Shown here: positions 1 through 9,110 of the stretch, in pieces
Layout of the letters: each line of letters opens with the position of its first letter
How positions within the stretch are numbered: the stretch's first letter is position 1
NCBI RefSeq assembly: GCF_001949145.1
Contig: NW_019091558.1
Coordinates: 375,672 to 396,927 of the forward strand
From: Acanthaster planci
Lineage: Eukaryota; Echinodermata; Asteroidea; Valvatida; Acanthasteridae
DNA length: 21,256 nucleotides
Direction of reading: 5' to 3'
The notes under the pieces: generated by a model
Told to the model about the DNA's origin: nothing
Database searches by the model: none
The model's input: the letters and a program-made list of their open reading frames with translations, nothing else
Program-made: the position numbers and the translations under genes

Positions 1-812
1 GCATCAAATGGACGTACTTTATTTACCCTGGGACCGAGTTAAAAGAAAAACGTTTAATTAAGTACGCTTTGACCGTGGTAGACGTGGGTTTCCGGTGTAA
101 AGAAGCCGAGCCGTTGACCAGTAAAACCGCCGGGCACGTGAGCAAAGCGACCAAGAAAATTTACGAACGATCACCTCTGACCTGGCCGAAATGGTAGACT
201 CGGGATCTGAATTCAAAGGCGAGCTTAAAAAGTTAATGGCAAAAAATAAAGTACAAATTCAAGTGGGTGTGCCGGGTGTTCACAGATCTCAAGGAATCGT
301 GAAAAGGTTTAACCGCACTTTAGCCGAGCGTTTATTCGGCTATCAATACACTCAAGAAATGATAGACGTGGGTGAGCGAAACGTGGAATGGGTAGAACGT
401 TTGCCCAAGGTCGTGAAATCGTTGAACGGAGAAAAACGCGTTTAATCGATGCCGTTCCTGCAAAAGCAATAAAATTAGCGAGCGTAGCGGGCCAAACACC
501 CAGTGCACCTGTAAGAGAATATAAGTTAAACGGTAAGATCTCTACCCAAAGAGACCTTCCTCGATACGCGGTCGTTAGGTACCTCTATTACCCGGGTGAG
601 CAAGAGGGCGGCACCGTCAGAAGGGCGACAGATCCGGTCTGGTCCGTGGACGTTTACCAAATTGAAAAGCGCACCAGTCAATTTAAACGGCTGAATGGCA
701 AGCGGATAAAAACGGGCCCAACTTTATACTATCTGTTTAACGGCTCAAATAGAAGTTTCGTCAAAGAGGAACTTCAGATCGTACCCGAAGATACCGAATT
801 ACCGCCTGAGTA
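1..812 (+). pseudogene. Polinton/Maverick-type integrase, copy 1 (5' truncated by window, frameshifted)
   Basis: Remnant of a retroviral-type (rve, RNase H fold) integrase that would insert the element into host DNA. The first catalytic Asp is in LTVVDVGF (about 70-95), the second in VDSGSEFKG (Asp codon 197-199), followed by SQGIVKRFNRTLAERL (287-334), the typical integrase core end. The position expected to hold the third catalytic residue, Glu, is Lys (codon 302-304). The C-terminal part (about 555-812) reads RYLYYPGEQEGGTVRRA, then DVYQIEKRTSQFKR, and ends PEDTELPPE before TAA; it resembles the small beta-barrel tail of these integrases. The frame changes near 185-195 and again in the A-rich run at 425-440, so no full protein is made. 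It faces the polymerase remnant tail to tail. The same gene recurs at 6853-7848 at diverged identity. Confidence 0.85.
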
Positions 813-841
813 ATAACGGGAGTAGCTTCGTTGTTGATTAG

Positions 842-893
842 CTTAGGTTCGCTTCGCTTAGCTTCCCTTCGCTCACTCGATTCGCTTGTGCCC
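842..893. repeat. TTCGCT-rich patch 1 at integrase/polymerase junction
   Basis: Short low-complexity patch with four TTCGCT units. It starts where the polymerase copy 1 reading ends at IDTLA. In copy 2 the equivalent junction has no patch: the polymerase tail continues and overlaps the integrase stop. The patch therefore looks like an insertion or replacement in copy 1. Confidence 0.55.
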
Positions 894-1245
894 TTAAGCT
901 AACGTATCGATTCCATTTGATAATATATAGTGCTTTGTGTCCAACGGCGAGAGGCTTAGTTTGTTTTGCGAGTAAACATCCGATGTTTATCTGATCTAAA
1001 TAATTGCTGTTTATTGAAATAAGAAACCCGGTCAAATAGGCAGCTTTTATACATCTCGTGGGTTAACCGTTTCTCGGTTACTACTTTTGTGACCCCTTTC
1101 GCCTTATTTAAATTTTGATCGACCGTCAGAATCGAATACATTTTTGGTCTGATGCAAACGGCTTCTAAAATTGTTTTTATGACAGAAATCAATTTTGTCA
1201 CATTTTGTTTTTGGTTCATTTGGAATATCACACTGGCAATGAGAT

Positions 1246-1305
1246 TCTTCCGCTCGGTGATACTCGCTCCGCTCGTTGCTCCCTCTGGTCGCTTTCGCTC
1301 GATCT
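1246..1305. repeat. CGCTC-rich patch 2 at the palm deletion junction
   Basis: About 60 bp with five CGCT units, similar in style to the patch at 842-893. It lies between the cysteine cluster after the exonuclease I region and the thumb-like part of polymerase copy 1, exactly where copy 2 has about 1.4 kb of polymerase sequence. On the - strand it reads through in frame as a Ser/Glu/Arg-rich stretch. Confidence 0.55.
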
Positions 1306-1727
1306 ATCAACTTTTCGCAGATCCAACAGCTATTACATTTTTCGTAGATTTTTTGTAACTTGGGTGACCTGATCAACTTTGCTTTATTTTTAAACGTTTC
1401 GTTGATCTTCTTTGTTTCCGTACAAAGTGACCGTACAAAATTAACAGCCGTGTCTTGACCTTTGTACGTCTTTTGGCTAGTGCAAACTCCATCGCATCTG
1501 ACGACCGCGTATGAGTAGCCACAAGGCTTGTGAATGTGTGTTTCGAGGGTGTTTGTATCTGTCGGCGGTAGTTTTTCTAAAACAGACTCAAAATCGGCGT
1601 AAATGACAAAAGGTGCGTCTTGTTTATTTTTGTAATTTTTGAACTTGAGTACATTCTCGCCTTTGGCGGGCAACGCGACCGGTACATGTGGGAACGTTTA
1701 ATCCTTGACAATCTTCTTTGTGTCAGG

Positions 1728-2330
1728 TTAACTTTTCTTCCGTTTGGAAATGCGAAATACAATTAAACTGCAATTAAAACACCAGTGTTTCTTATGCTCG
1801 TGATTATCGATATCACTCGTCAACCGAGAAAAGTTTTTAATCAAACAATAGTGATTTTCGTCATCTCGGGTAAAATAACGTAAATTGATCGGTTCTTCTG
1901 GACGCTTGCTTTTGTAAAGAATGTAAATACCGTCTTGTTTGGTGTAACCAAACACATTGATCGCCAAGTTATTTTGCGATTCGATACGTGGGATCTGAGA
2001 TATGGGTGTTGGAAAGCTTACGTTTGTAAAATTTAAACCATCTGATTCTGACCTGTAAGTCGATGTTCGCTCCTTATTTATTTTATATTTTGGATTTGTT
2101 TCTAGCTGGCTTTTGACGTCGTCTGAATATAACTTTGAAGCTGCCCGCAACGCCCATCGGATACATTCTTGATCTTTATTTTCGATATTTATGATTGCTT
2201 TTTTATCTACCAATTCTTTAGGCAACGGAATGTAAGAAGAACCCACTGAATTATGTTTAACCACGTTGATATAGAAAGCGACGACTTTGTCAAAGATCCA
2301 ACCCGAGCCTTTTTGTATATGAGCCTCCAC
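1728..2330 (-). pseudogene. Polymerase copy 1, conserved pre-exonuclease segment
   Basis: Fragment of 200 codons that continues the polymerase N-terminus after a frame change at about 2333. It carries GSGWIFDKV, SSYIPLPKEL, ECIRWALRAAS, FPTPISQIPRIESQNNLAIN and INLRYFT, then HEHKKHWCFNC, the first half of a Cys/His zinc finger that precedes the exonuclease domain in this family. The second half of the finger is absent or garbled here; copy 2 keeps one at about 10140-10205. The segment FTNVSFPTPISQ matches FTAIDFPTSLSQ of copy 2 (about 10560-10590). Confidence 0.8.
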
Positions 2331-2335
2331 CTCCT

Positions 2336-2965
2336 TTATTTGTTTTTCCCTCTATTCAGTGAGTGCATTTTTAACGTCGGCTTTATTTGCGACTGCATCG
2401 TTGTCGCTCGGAAAGGGGAATACGCCAAATTCATTTTTTCAGGTTTTTCCAATCTAAACTGAACTTTGAAATTTGTTTGCAATTTGTACGAACCAATTTC
2501 TTTTAGTTCTTCCAAAGCTTTTTTCTCGATGAAAGTTTTGTAAAAATCAAAAAAGTGTATCAAAGACGGGGTATCAATTCGGGGTATCAATTCCCAATTG
2601 CAAAAATTACCCTGAAAGCGCCTGACGTTTCTAATGTCGACTTCCGCAATTTCCTCGGGCTGAGTGTAAGCTTTAATCGCTTCAATAAAATCCTGTTTGA
2701 CATATCTGTCTTTGTTTGCAAAAGGAATATTATATTTTTGTACCGTTTTCAACAGCTGCCGATATGACTGGCGCGGGAAATACCTAAATTGTTTTTGATC
2801 TGCCCGTATGGCTTCAATAAGCTCGGGTTTAGTGTGAGATTTACGGGTTTTGGTTGTTTTTGGTGCCTGTAATGGGATGTTATACCGCTTAACAAAATCT
2901 TCTAAAAACGCCTTCTTAAATCGATTAAAGTTCGTTAGTAGAGGTCGGTGTTGTAGGTTGCTCAT
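2336..2965 (-). pseudogene. Polymerase copy 1, N-terminal region with two SAP-like repeats
   Basis: Open fragment of 209 codons starting at the ATG ending at 2965. Residues 28-55 (RYNIP...KPELIEAIRA) and 78-99 (KYNIP...KQDFIEAIKA) repeat one another and look like two helix-extended-helix (SAP/Rho-N-like) DNA-binding units. After them come RRFQGNFCNWELIPRI and FIEKKALEELKEIG, the usual lead-in to this polymerase family. The following conserved segment continues in another frame from 2330. A 13-bp tandem duplication lies inside it at 2568-2593. Whether the SAP-like fold is real is an inference from pattern only. Confidence 0.7.
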
Positions 2966-3260
2966 GTCTCTATTTATATGTAGGTCTCTAAAATTTTTAT
3001 CATTTTTTCTGACGACATGACATGTTTTTTGTATATTGTTATTTTTCTATATAGGCCATTTATTTAAGGCTGTTGTAAACATAGCGTGTTTTGCCTTGAA
3101 CAGAACCATGCTTTAAGTAGAGGTCACAGTTCCGGTCGACGGGAAGTCCCTTTTTTTTGTGAGTGATAGCTGGTGCGATCGGTGCTAGTCACGAGTTGTT
3201 TACAGGAAAAGTGTGCCGGGGTCAAAAGTTCAAGGTCAGTGAAGTGGAAATCCCCGGCGC
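2966..3260. promoter_or_regulatory. AT-rich divergent intergenic region
   Basis: Lies between the - strand polymerase start (2965) and the + strand genes that begin near 3261, so it would have held promoters for both directions. TATA-like stretches are visible (CTATTTATATG near 2969-2979, CTATATAGG near 3048-3056). No other site can be supported. The role follows from gene layout only. Confidence 0.3.
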
Positions 3261-3476
3261 ATGTGGGTGAAAGGGGAGGAAAGAGGATGTGTTCCAGAAT
3301 CGGCTATTCCCTACTACTCCGGTACAAAAGTCCCTAGGTCGCCGTCACCAAAGGCATTAACGGCAGTGTGCTATCAAGACGTAACTGGAGAATCTTTAGA
3401 CAAAGCAAAAGACCTGTTTCAAGTCTCAGACAAGCATTTGAACGATGCCATCAATAAATTTAGAATGGTTTATTAA
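3261..3476 (+). CDS. Unidentified small ORF in Polinton copy 1
   Basis: Seventy-one codons from ATG 3261 to TAA 3476. The C-terminal half (TGESLDKAKDLFQVSDKHLN) is helical and charged; the N-terminal half is not distinctive. No family recognised. It is the first + strand reading unit after the polymerase start and so may be the remains of an accessory or virion gene, but it could be an accidental ORF. Confidence 0.25.
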   Translation: MWVKGEERGCVPESAIPYYSGTKVPRSPSPKALTAVCYQDVTGESLDKAKDLFQVSDKHLNDAINKFRMVY

Positions 3477-3599
3477 AATCGAAACGCATACTTTTATTTA
3501 ACCGAAAGTCCACAGACGTTTAAATTGGAAAATCAAATCGATAACTCTTGAGGTGATGAAAAAATTTAAAGACCAAGACGAGCAGCTGACCCTCCAACA

Positions 3600-3900
3600 T
3601 CTGATGCAACGATCAATATGGACGTTATAAAATCGCTTAAACTCTCAATGCCGTTCTCAGAATTATCGTCAGACACTTTAGTTTCATTTTATGCCCTTAA
3701 AAAGAGATTATATTCAAGCTTACGGGACGGGGAATCAAAATGAATTTAGCGTCTCAATTACACAAAAAATAACAAAACTCAACGATCAAATACAAACTTT
3801 AAAAAAAATCAACGTACGAGACTAAGTAAAATACCGGCCAAAGCTTTGGATAAAAAGAAAAAGACGCTAATTTCGTATACTTTTAATTCAAGGACGAGTT
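3600..3900 (+). pseudogene. Broken helical protein fragment(s), function unknown
   Basis: Two short coding-like runs in different frames. One (about 3615-3743) contains LKLSMPFSELSSDTLVSFY and ends in a TGA. The other (about 3738-3824) contains SITQKITKLNDQIQTLKKIN, a heptad-like coiled-coil pattern, then stops. They lie in order between the neighbouring ORFs and are probably one decayed gene of the same element. No family recognised. Confidence 0.3.
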
Positions 3901-4156
3901 GAAACGTACACAGAAGCTCACGCATCGCTTTAGGATTTATTTACGGAGGATTTTAGGCGATGACAACGAAGAAGGAACGAGAAGCACCATTCCAGACAAA
4001 CCCACTTTTTTTAGTCACGGCATCTGGTTTAAACGCCCCGGTGATTTAAACCCCCTGCTGATTTTTTGCGAGGGAAACGTCGTTATACCACCGGGGTTTT
4101 ACCACGTGGATTGGTTCGATTTTATTTCAAACGCCATTTCCTGTGTGAGTTTTTAA
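3899..4156 (+). pseudogene. Polinton accessory or minor structural protein fragment
   Basis: Open fragment of 85 codons with no ATG of its own. The stretch FSHGIWFKRPGDLN and the stretch VVIPPGFYHVDWFDFISNA are the parts that look like real protein; a PPGFY-type turn before a helix is common in structural proteins of these elements. A second frame over 3920-4040 also reads plausibly, suggesting a frameshift near 3960. Identity is not established; placement within the virion-gene block is the main argument. Confidence 0.35.
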
Positions 4157-4408
4157 GCTGACGAAAAATCCAATTTAGTAAAGAAAATGAGTACGGATTT
4201 TAAATCTCAGACTAAAGTTGGGTAAAGAAGTCGGTAAATCTGCCGAGAGGTAGGCTGGTTCCAAACGTGATTTACAAAGGGGAAGATAAATGTCGATCCT
4301 ATTGACGAGCTTTGGATGCACTGTCGTGAAATTAACAATCATTTTAATTACTTCGTAGGTGTTGTGTGTCGCGTCAGACTCGAGCGATGATCGAGAAATG
4401 ATGAGATA

Positions 4409-4669
4409 ATGAGTTTAAATTTTTGGTTGGGAAACGAACGAGGAGAAATTATTTATAATAAAGACAGTAAAATTTTACTCCAGCTAGACATTTGTAAAAA
4501 TCGTATAATAAAAAAGATTACTGTAAACGTTGAGCCAAACATGTACCCAGATTTGCCCACCCGGTCAAATCTGGCATCAACTTTTATTAATCGGCTGAAC
4601 AGCAGAAACTTAAATCTACAGGCGAAGAAAGATCGAAGAAATCAAATCGCTAATTCAAAGAGAGCATGA
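4409..4669 (+). pseudogene. Conserved Polinton-associated protein, fragment A (unknown function)
   Basis: Eighty-six codons from ATG 4409 to TGA 4669. It contains MSLNFWLGNERGEIIYNKD, an alternating hydrophobic run that looks like beta strands (ILLQLDICKNRIIKKITVNV), and then a basic Asn/Lys/Arg-rich end. The following hydrophobic fragment starts within 50 bp and may belong to the same or the next gene. No certain family name can be given. Confidence 0.35.
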
Positions 4670-5094
4670 CAAAAACAAAACTAGTTACAAAAAGATTAAA
4701 CCGGGCTCGGTTACATGGAATATGGAGTCGAAGCATTGGCTGCCACATCAGCCACCATTGGAATACCCGCGCTATTGGGCGGCGAGTCAGTCCCCATCGG
4801 ACTAGTTATGGAAGGCATCGCCATCGGTGCATTTGGAGCCTACGAAGTATTGAAATACACCCAGCCGCAGACTTGCTCACAATACCAAAAAACACAACCA
4901 AATACGCGTGCTTTGCGACGCCTAGCTAATTATCATCGATGAATACGTTTCGAAGACGGCGACATTTCCCAAGAAGATTTTGTATTAATTTTATCCGAAT
5001 TGAAAAAACTGACGAGATGAAAAAACAAATAAGATCCAAGGCGATTACCAAGCTTCAAGAAGCTAAACTGGACAAGGCAGAATTTGACCGCTAA
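4666..5094 (+). pseudogene. Conserved Polinton-associated protein with Gly/Ala-rich hydrophobic segment and helical tail
   Basis: From about 4715 the frame reads a Gly/Ala/Ile-rich hydrophobic stretch (TSATIGIPALLGGE, then IAIGAFGAYEVLKY), then RALRRLANYHR, an in-frame TGA (4940-4942), and in the same frame DGDISQEDFVLILSEL before TGA 5018. A further frame from ATG 5016 gives a charged helix (KKQIRSKAITKLQEAKLDKA) ending at TAA 5094. The order hydrophobic segment, LA..., short dG-IS-eEF helix and charged helix matches a protein seen repeatedly beside Polinton genes in cnidarian-like genomes (memory of the pattern, not a search). Function unknown; possibly membrane active. Two stops and a frame change make it a pseudogene. 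Confidence 0.5.
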
Positions 5095-5244
5095 GTGCAA
5101 GCAAAAGCGGAAGTGCTTGGTAATGATTTTAAAAAGACGTTATGAAAAGAATTTGCGAATAAGTTTCACAAAGTCGGTAAAGTACGATGAACCACCCCCA
5201 GCTTGCTTACCCAATAAAAACGTCATTTTAAAAGATGGGGTACA

Positions 5245-6376
5245 ACCTCTAGTCATTTAGCGATCGTGGTCAACAAAGACAATTGGTTTTCTGCCGAGTT
5301 TCCCATTTTAACCGGAAGTTACAAATTACCCCGAGTGAAAACAGACGAAGTGGTCAATCGCTGGACGACCAATCCCCTATCGTTTTATCAAAATTGGTTT
5401 AATTTCACGGTCTATTGCGCGGCAACGCTTTGACCTATTGTCCAATTCCAATCCCACGGTGAGAAAAATATTTTACGACTGCGTGATGCCCATCCCGAGC
5501 GACTACCTATTCAATGCGTTGCGCAACAATTACGATCATCGGAAATTTTATAGACACTTGTCGTCTAAATAACGTCAATCCGAATGAATCGTTTAAACAA
5601 AACGAGGAATACTTTGTCAAATGGACTCGGCACGGCTTATTATTACAACAACGGCTATACCCCGGTTCCTGGCAAAGATTACGACCCATACGACCTACTC
5701 GTACCCAACGGCAAATATGCGGGGGCCGCTTTTATGGGTTTTGGTTTGACCAATCCACCAAAAGGCTCGGGTTGCGCTAGTACGTATACAGTGACTTGGA
5801 TCGCGCAATCGGACGCCGTTACATTGGCTTAATGGGCCCTTATTCCGAAAAAAAATCGAACTTGGCGGACGTGGGAATCACAAAAGTGAACAAATCGATC
5901 CAAGCTCAGGTTAACACGTGGTTGGGTGCCCAGACCCACAACAAAGCATTTTATCCCCCGGTACCGGTTTAGACGCTCAACAACAATTGATTACGATCGT
6001 GGAATCTTTGATAAACTTAGTGCCCAAATTGGAGCAGTGAATTAACCAATTTCAAGACCCCTTTGTAATATGCAAAATGGCAAAAAATTTCGTAGTCGCA
6101 CATTTGTTGTATTTGGTGCCCTCCGACACGGATTTACGCATTGGAACGTTTGAAGGATATAATATTAATTTACAAATTGCGACTAAGGACATGCAGACTG
6201 GTTATGTACCGACTTCAGAGGTTGAAGACGATTTTGAACCGAGCAAACCAAAGCAACCGAGCAAAGCGATCCCCAAACCGGAACCTTTACTCATCAACCA
6301 AAGGAGAAAAAACGTTGGACACGAAGAAAAATTATCTTTAACCGTAGGAGCCATTGCCGTAGGGGGAATAGGATAA
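5245..6376 (+). pseudogene. Polinton structural-type protein (large conserved virion gene), frameshifted
   Basis: Four or five collinear fragments read in order in different frames: VVNKDNWFSAEFPILTGSYK and NPLSFYQNWFNFTVYCAATL (about 5264-5431), FYDCVMPIPSDYLFNALRNN (about 5470-5530), GLGTAYYYNNGYTPVPGKDY and GSGCASTYTVTWIAQSDAVT (5614-5829), VNTWLGAQTHNKAFYPP then LDAQQQLITIVESLINLVPK (about 5910-6036), and LLYLVPSDTDLRIGTFEGYN followed by a Pro/Lys linker and a hydrophobic end (6077-6376). The aromatic-rich, beta-type composition and its place in the element fit a capsid-class protein; which one (major, minor or penton) is not decided. Most breaks are single-base frame changes. Inference: one gene of about 370 codons. 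Confidence 0.5.
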
Positions 6377-6486
6377 AGTAATTCTAAAACAGCATAAAGT
6401 AATTCTTAAACAGAATAACTTAGAAAAATAAAAGGCGTCAAAAAAATTCTTTCCAAATTTGAAGGGGTTGAAATTTTTTATCTTAC

Positions 6487-6840
6487 TTAAATCCTCTGCA
6501 CATAAGTGAAAATCAAAACACCCACACCCACAAGCAAAGTCCAAATGACCATCCACCCGACTGCCTTGCTCGCCACATTAAAAAGCCAACTCCACACGCT
6601 ATTGATTATACCAGGTAAAGCGCCCAAAGCAGACAAGCCCAGTTTCTTCAATACGCTTGCCAAATTTTGCAACTGACGTTTGATCCAGTCGGTTACGCCT
6701 GGTTTTTGTCGTTGGCGTTGGTGTTGGTGTTGGTTCAGGACTTGGAGCCCCAACAGCCGTAAGGGAAGCCACCACTGAATTTACAATGGTACTAATGGCT
6801 AAACCAAAGGCCGTTAAGATCAGAAAGTTAGAGAATTGGT
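6487..6840 (-). pseudogene. Polinton-associated membrane protein with Pro/Thr repeat linker
   Basis: Reads downward from about 6815: a hydrophobic segment (LTAFGLAISTIVNSVV), then PEPTPTPTPTTKT, a frame change near 6700-6725, then VTDWIKRQLQNLASVLKKLG, an ALPGIINSVWSWLF segment and a second hydrophobic helix (MVIWTLLVGVGVLIFTYV), ending at TAA 6487. The layout (N-terminal hydrophobic helix, proline-rich linker, amphipathic helices, LPGII, terminal helix) recurs in membrane proteins of Polinton-like elements. It is the only structural-block gene on the - strand and converges with the preceding gene. Function unknown; a role in membrane interaction is an inference. Confidence 0.6.
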
Positions 6841-6856
6841 GTAGTTAGAGAATTAG
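6825..6856. repeat. Short direct repeat GTTAGAGAATT x2
   Basis: The 11-bp unit GTTAGAGAATT occurs twice, separated by about 7 bp, at the boundary between the first element's last gene and the second integrase. It could be a terminal scar or a small promoter repeat; too short to decide. Confidence 0.35.
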
Positions 6857-7848
6857 CGTATCGATTTGCATGACTTTATTTTAACGTTATTGGAAGGGCG
6901 AAAGAGCGGTGAATAATTTGCAACAAAAGACAGGTGGGGACAAGTCGGTAATACGGGATTGATAAAAAAAAAAGCAAGCCATTTGGCAAATTTATCTACC
7001 CGCCCCGAAATACTTTGCAATTGGCATATGCTGTTCCCAATGACATGCATCAGATGGATGGATATACTATATTTACCCTTGCATTGCGTCAAAGGAAAGC
7101 CCTTTAAATACGCTTTTACTGTCGTGGACGAGGCTTCCAGGTACAAAGAAACCGAACCGTTGACCATTTAAACAGCCGACCAGGCGTTAGAAGCCGTGAA
7201 AAAGATTTACAAAAGGTCGCCGCTCCATTGGCCTAGGAATTTAAACGCAGACTCGGGATCGAAATTTAAAGGACAGTTTTAAAAATTTGTTGTAAATAAA
7301 GGTGTCCGAGTACAAGTGGGCGAACTGGGAGTTCATAGGCCGCAGGGAATCGTCAAAATGTACAACAGGACATTGGCCGAACGGTTTGGATATCAATACG
7401 CGCAAGAAATGTTAAACCCCGGCGAACGAAACGTGGAATAACCCGTTTACCCCCAAGTCGTGAAATCGCTTAACGATGAAAAAAGGCGAATAATTGACCC
7501 AAAGCCCGCAGAAGCTATCGAGTTACCCCAAGTAAAACAGACGGCCGCAGCAAAGCGAGCTGAGTACTTGCCCGAAACTTCCTAGTAAGGTATTTATATT
7601 ACCCGGGCGAAAAAGAAGGTGGCGCCGTCAAAAGGGCAACGGAACCGATATGGAGCGTGGACGTTTACCACATTGACAAACGCACAAGCCAGTTTAAACG
7701 GGTCAATGGCAAAAAGGTAAAAACGGGTCCGACGATATATTATTTACTCGACAGCCCCAAACGAAGTTTTGTTAAGAAAGAATTACAAGTGGTACCCCGA
7801 GGACACAGAATTACTGCCTTCCAATATTCGATAATGCCCGCAAGCTAA
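6853..7848 (+). pseudogene. Polinton/Maverick-type integrase, copy 2
   Basis: Second copy of the integrase. The recognisable core begins near 6960. The first catalytic Asp is in FTVVDEASRYKE (about 7115-7150), the second in NADSGSKFKGQF (Asp about 7250), followed by PQGIVKMYNRTLAERFGYQY (7340-7399) with Lys, not Glu, at codon 7355-7357. The C-terminal part (about 7589-7830) reads RYLYYPGEKEGGAVKRA, DVYHIDKRTSQFKRVNGKK and SFVKKELQVVP, closely matching copy 1. In-frame stops (7168, 7280, 7440, 7583) and a C-run frameshift at about 7793 break it; without that shift the reading would stop at TAA near 7832. That end overlaps the tail of the - strand polymerase by a few bases. Divergence from copy 1 is substantial, so this is not a recent duplication. 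Confidence 0.86.
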
Positions 7849-8914
7849 AGTGTCAATGCTGTTTTCGAGAATGTAGCGTTTTGTACCGAGTGAATGTACC
7901 GACAACTTTTTCTGAATAATGGTATAAAGCTGATGTTTATACGATCGTATCAGACACTGATCGTTTACAAACTTTGTTTGGTTAAAGAGGCATTCTGGAT
8001 AAGACTTGTGTTGTAAGTCACCGTCAGTTACTAAGTTTGTAACGCCTTTGCTTTTTTAACGTTCCCGCCGTTTTCGAGTTTGATCGAATACATCTTTGGT
8101 CCTTTACAAATGGCTTCTGATAGGGCTTGCCCAGCTAAATTCGTCTTTAAATTTTCCTTAAATTGACCTTTTTTGTTACCTTCATCATATAGCTCGCCCG
8201 TTGTCGGGTAAATTACTAAAATCAAACTTGCTGTACGTGTCAAATAGATCCCGATAAACGTCAGCCGGTTTTAATTTCAACGAATGAACTGTCGGTGTAA
8301 AGCAAGCATATTTGTTCGCCGTAACGGCATTTTAAAAGTCGTACATGAGCATCTTTGAAAGTTCCAAAATTGTAACCCCCGCATAAATCGTTTTTTTGAT
8401 ACGACTTTTGTTTTGATCATCTCAATGTAACTCATATGGCATTATTTGAAATGCAAAACTTTTTTAAAACTGAGTTTATTCACCATGTGTTTAAATTTTT
8501 TAACGTCAGAATCGTTGTCGCGCGTTTGCAAACATTTTCTATCGTTTTTACCGTACACCGCGTCAATGGCGAGTTTAAAAAAGTCTTGATCGATGCGATG
8601 TTTGGCTTCTTTACGTACTCGGTGTTTTTATCGATATAACTACGTAACTAAGGTGATTGCGTGAATTGCATCACATGGTGTACTTGCGTCAATTTTATGC
8701 CTAGTCGCAAGTACAATTGCAATAGATGATAGTTGTACAACATAATCTTTTTTGGCTTGAGCGAACTGTTTTACATAAATCGACCTCAATTTTTTTATAC
8801 GGAACGTTAAGATCGCCCTCGCAATGTATTCAAGATGACCCGTGGGTTTTCAGTTGAGAATAAAGTCTTCGGTAATATTTTCTGGGTTTTTTACCCACTC
8901 AAAACCTCTACGTG

Positions 8915-9060
8915 GCAATGGTTGGCTAATGGCCCATCCAAACAAATGATTTGCGTCGAGATATAACAAATAACGTGCGGGCTCGTTTGGGTTAAAATCG
9001 ACGAGATATTTGTTATTAGCCTTGGCATATCGTTTACCACCGACGCTCGAGATGCCTCCT
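8915..9060 (-). pseudogene. Polymerase copy 2, palm motif A
   Basis: In the frame with RYLLYLDANHLFGWAISQ, the Asp at 8955-8957 is the first metal-binding Asp of the polymerase active site, and the DAN-LFGWA pattern is diagnostic of this polymerase family. It sits in a different frame from the long - strand ORF spanning 8891-9235, so that ORF is not the gene frame here. This part is completely absent from copy 1. Confidence 0.75.
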
Positions 9061-9110
9061 CGTTTGGCTTTTTTAAAGAGCGGGTGCTAGTCAAAGTCTT
9101 GTATAATAAT

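Larger units (their letters stand above)
838..2965 (-). pseudogene. Protein-primed family B DNA polymerase (Polinton type), copy 1, palm deleted
   Basis: Would replicate the element from a protein primer. Read from 2965 downward: N-terminal region (2965-2336), a conserved segment with GSGWIFDKV, SSYIPLPKELVDKKAIINI and a KHWCFNC half zinc finger (2330-1775), the exonuclease I motif FVIYADFESVL (Asp 1593-1595, Glu 1587-1589), a CNSCWICEKL cysteine cluster near 1320-1340, then a jump to the C-terminal thumb-like part containing RPKMYSIL (1231 and below) and KHYILSNGIDTLA (about 897-935). The exo II/III and palm regions (about 1.4 kb in copy 2) are missing between roughly 1310 and 1231. There are at least three frameshifts. 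Convergent with the integrase at 1-812. Assignment to the Polinton/adintovirus polymerase family is strong; the gene is clearly non-functional. Confidence 0.88.

Noticed and set aside
842-893. CRISPR-like array
   Set aside because: Repeats are 5-7 bp, irregular and without spacers; nothing in the window has the regular repeat-spacer form.
1152-1358. Open + strand frame of 68 codons
   Set aside because: Shadow of the polymerase copy 1 C-terminal part and of the CGCT patch on the - strand.
8436-8639. Open + strand frame of 67 codons
   Set aside because: It lies over the antisense of polymerase copy 2, whose conserved segments flank it on the other strand; composition is Phe/Val-rich without motifs.
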